Positions 14,301 through 14,429 of a stretch of DNA of 14,429 nucleotides are shown here, in pieces (within the stretch, counting starts at the first letter, position 1; each line of letters starts with the position of its first letter). Both the position numbers and the translations under genes were made by a program. The notes beneath the pieces were generated by a model. The model was not told where the DNA came from. It was given only the letters and a program-made list of their open reading frames with translations, and did not search any database. The DNA comes from Nitrospirota bacterium (GTDB taxonomy: Bacteria; Nitrospirota; Nitrospiria; Nitrospirales; NS-4), in the NCBI GenBank assembly GCA_005877855.1, contig VBOF01000002.1, positions 1 through 14,429 of the forward strand, given 5' to 3'.

Positions 14301-14429
14301 AGTCTCGGCCTCGGCCTCAGATAATGTCGGCGTCGTCGGGGTGCAGTTTCTGCTCGATGGGGCCAACCTCGGCGCGGAAGTGACCACGACGCCGTATGCA
14401 GTTTCCTGGAACACCACCACCGTCACCAA
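11359..14429 (+). CDS. Large secreted beta-helix / Ig-repeat protein (C terminus beyond right edge)
   Basis: The frame from ATG 11359 stays open for 1023 codons to the window end. Residues 1-37 form a signal peptide (MFSGKRSPANRSR, then a hydrophobic core to about 32, with SPQSAA as likely cleavage region). An Ig-like stretch with VGVQFVIDG spans about 45-155. Residue 162 begins YVDSAIGNDANDG followed by PWRTLQKAANSV and GDTVYIKGTF, the typical entry to right-handed parallel beta-helix proteins. Coils with Asn ladders (NRIINNAIG, NEIYNNVVYDN, NKIYNNIFFHN, NEVRNNIFLRN) continue to about 640. Then come an Ig-like domain (654-748), an ASH/SPD-2-like 'choice-of-anchor D' domain (about 758-865, SPSSLSFGSVAIG to GLSGTG) and Ig-like domains from 867 and 959. 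GGAAAGG five bases before the ATG supports this start; ATG 11323 in the same frame is poorer. It is divergent from the EPS operon. It may be a matrix protein, polysaccharide-active beta-helix enzyme or adhesin; no catalytic site was assigned. Confidence 0.88.
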   Translation, partial: MFSGKRSPANRSRLNLAIALVVTAACFTVPVSPQSAAPPPPSTGFMVTASQFPPVSGAVVLTASGFSTTNLVGVQFVIDGLIPAGYAGAGSALPPYYGYPLNAEITTGFSGGSVQTTWAASIEKNGAHRLAAVARYADGSKIVSSDLNLTVSNPDFYNRQLYVDSAIGNDANDGLAATVGGGHGPWRTLQKAANSVVAGDTVYIKGTFAGDPAGTMNVLNVNGTAAQPIKFTSTAGQQATLSGGLTSSGKMIYNEMATGTSSYLLIDNLHLTNAIAYEPVIAFRDSDHLVISNILIDGGSNGTIRGIRFRTTSDSIIRDAQNIAVGAVTGVNAGNNGDGILINYGSQRNRIINNAIGDSSHVGITIGLRGTGGALDGPTDPAYYNVVAFNVCHNHFARCISTNQSGLYTLIEYNTMADAVSVTGTAAINSPDLLGVNSSNNTIRFNQLYGGRGTVAILLASYELNFSQIASFNEIYNNVVYDNAGQAFSFSDSSGLLSQHNKIYNNIFFHNTGISPNSPAGTTPQSNVYHFNNTVDWVAGAYGYNEVRNNIFLRNTGTAGEMTITKERNSSAGGYWDIENTIAQIQSDPNLGQYWSGNIELDPLFVNAAGADFHLQPGSPAIQAGKIIPGYPYTGVGPDMGAFSSGGTPPSSTDTTPPSVSLTAPSNGATVSGSSVTVSANATDNVGVAGVQFKLDGSNTGSEITSAPYNYILNTTLVANGTHTLTAVARDAAGNLATSASVTVTVSNTTSPPPPPSGPFSVSPSSLSFGSVAIGTTSAEGHVVVTNTSATGASLTSVALTGPFALSRNFCLANGTWNGILAPGTHCDISVVFAPTLAGNATSTLTLNAAGSSYAVGLSGTGSAPPDTTPPSVSLTAPSAGATVSGTITVSASASDNVGVVGVQFKLDGANLGAEITTAPYTLSWNTTTATNAAHTLTAVARDAAGNTATSAAVSVTVDNAPPTVSLTAPTAGRSIKGTITVSASASDNVGVVGVQFLLDGANLGAEVTTTPYAVSWNTTTVT
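13318..13602 (+). repeat. Ig-like repeat copy 1 (coding)
   Basis: A 95-residue unit beginning DTTPPSVSLTAPSNGATVSG, with DNVGVAGVQFKLDG in the middle and HTLTAVARDAAGN near the end. Its first 59 bases differ from copy 2 at only 5 positions by my count. It is separated from copy 2 by the ASH-like domain. Confidence 0.8.
13957..14232 (+). repeat. Ig-like repeat copy 2 (coding)
   Basis: A 92-residue unit beginning DTTPPSVSLTAPSAGATVSG, containing DNVGVVGVQFKLDGANLGAE and HTLTAVARDAAGN. It shares long near-identical DNA with copy 1 and continues directly into copy 3. Confidence 0.8.
14233..14429 (+). repeat. Ig-like repeat copy 3 (coding, cut by window edge)
   Basis: The unit begins DNAPPTVSLTAPTAG and contains DNVGVVGVQFLLDGANLGAE, then YAVSWNTTT at the window end. 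Tandem with copy 2 without a linker; more copies may follow outside. Confidence 0.75.

Overview
The window looks like a chromosomal exopolysaccharide (EPS) / exosortase locus of a Gram-negative bacterium with moderately high GC. It carries a XrtA-type exosortase, an EpsI protein and a PrsK-type sensor kinase. This set is known from PEP-CTERM/exosortase biofilm systems of proteobacteria, Nitrospirota and related phyla. I lean towards a Nitrospira-like organism from the general style of the locus, but no 16S or other phylogenetic marker is present, so this is only a guess.

Layout. From about 11180 down to base 1, eight genes on the minus strand form one compact operon-like block. In transcription order they are: a GT4 glycosyltransferase, a NodU/CmcH-type carbamoyltransferase, a D-glucuronyl C5-epimerase-like protein, an AsnB-type amidotransferase, a second GT4-type glycosyltransferase, a membrane-anchored GT2 glycosyltransferase, exosortase XrtA, EpsI, and (as the eighth boundary-crossing product after these) the N-terminal 382 residues of PrsK, which runs off the left edge; counting PrsK there are nine genes. 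Gaps are 4 to 130 bases and two junctions are ATGA overlaps, so co-transcription and translational coupling are likely. The glycosyltransferases would build the repeat unit. The carbamoyltransferase, epimerase and amidotransferase would decorate or convert sugars, probably including a uronic acid. XrtA/EpsI would process sorting-signal proteins at the inner membrane, and PrsK would sense and regulate. Intergenic repeats (a GC-rich palindrome and degenerate heptamer arrays) flank epsI, and a related G/C-rich stretch sits in frame inside it.

From 11359 to the right edge a single plus-strand reading frame stays open for 1023 codons. It encodes a large secreted protein: signal peptide, Ig-like region, parallel beta-helix, Ig-like domain, ASH/SPD-2-like domain and two more Ig-like domains. 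Its C terminus lies outside the window. It is a plausible surface or matrix partner of the EPS locus, possibly an exosortase substrate, but no sorting signal can be seen here.

The 178-base divergent region 11181-11358 holds a sigma-54-like GG-N10-GC element and, overlapping it, RNA-level inverted repeats. One of these is a 7-base element exactly complementary to the Shine-Dalgarno sequence of the large gene. These are the main candidates for undescribed regulation. No RNA genes, CRISPR arrays, transposases or convincing rho-independent terminators were seen.
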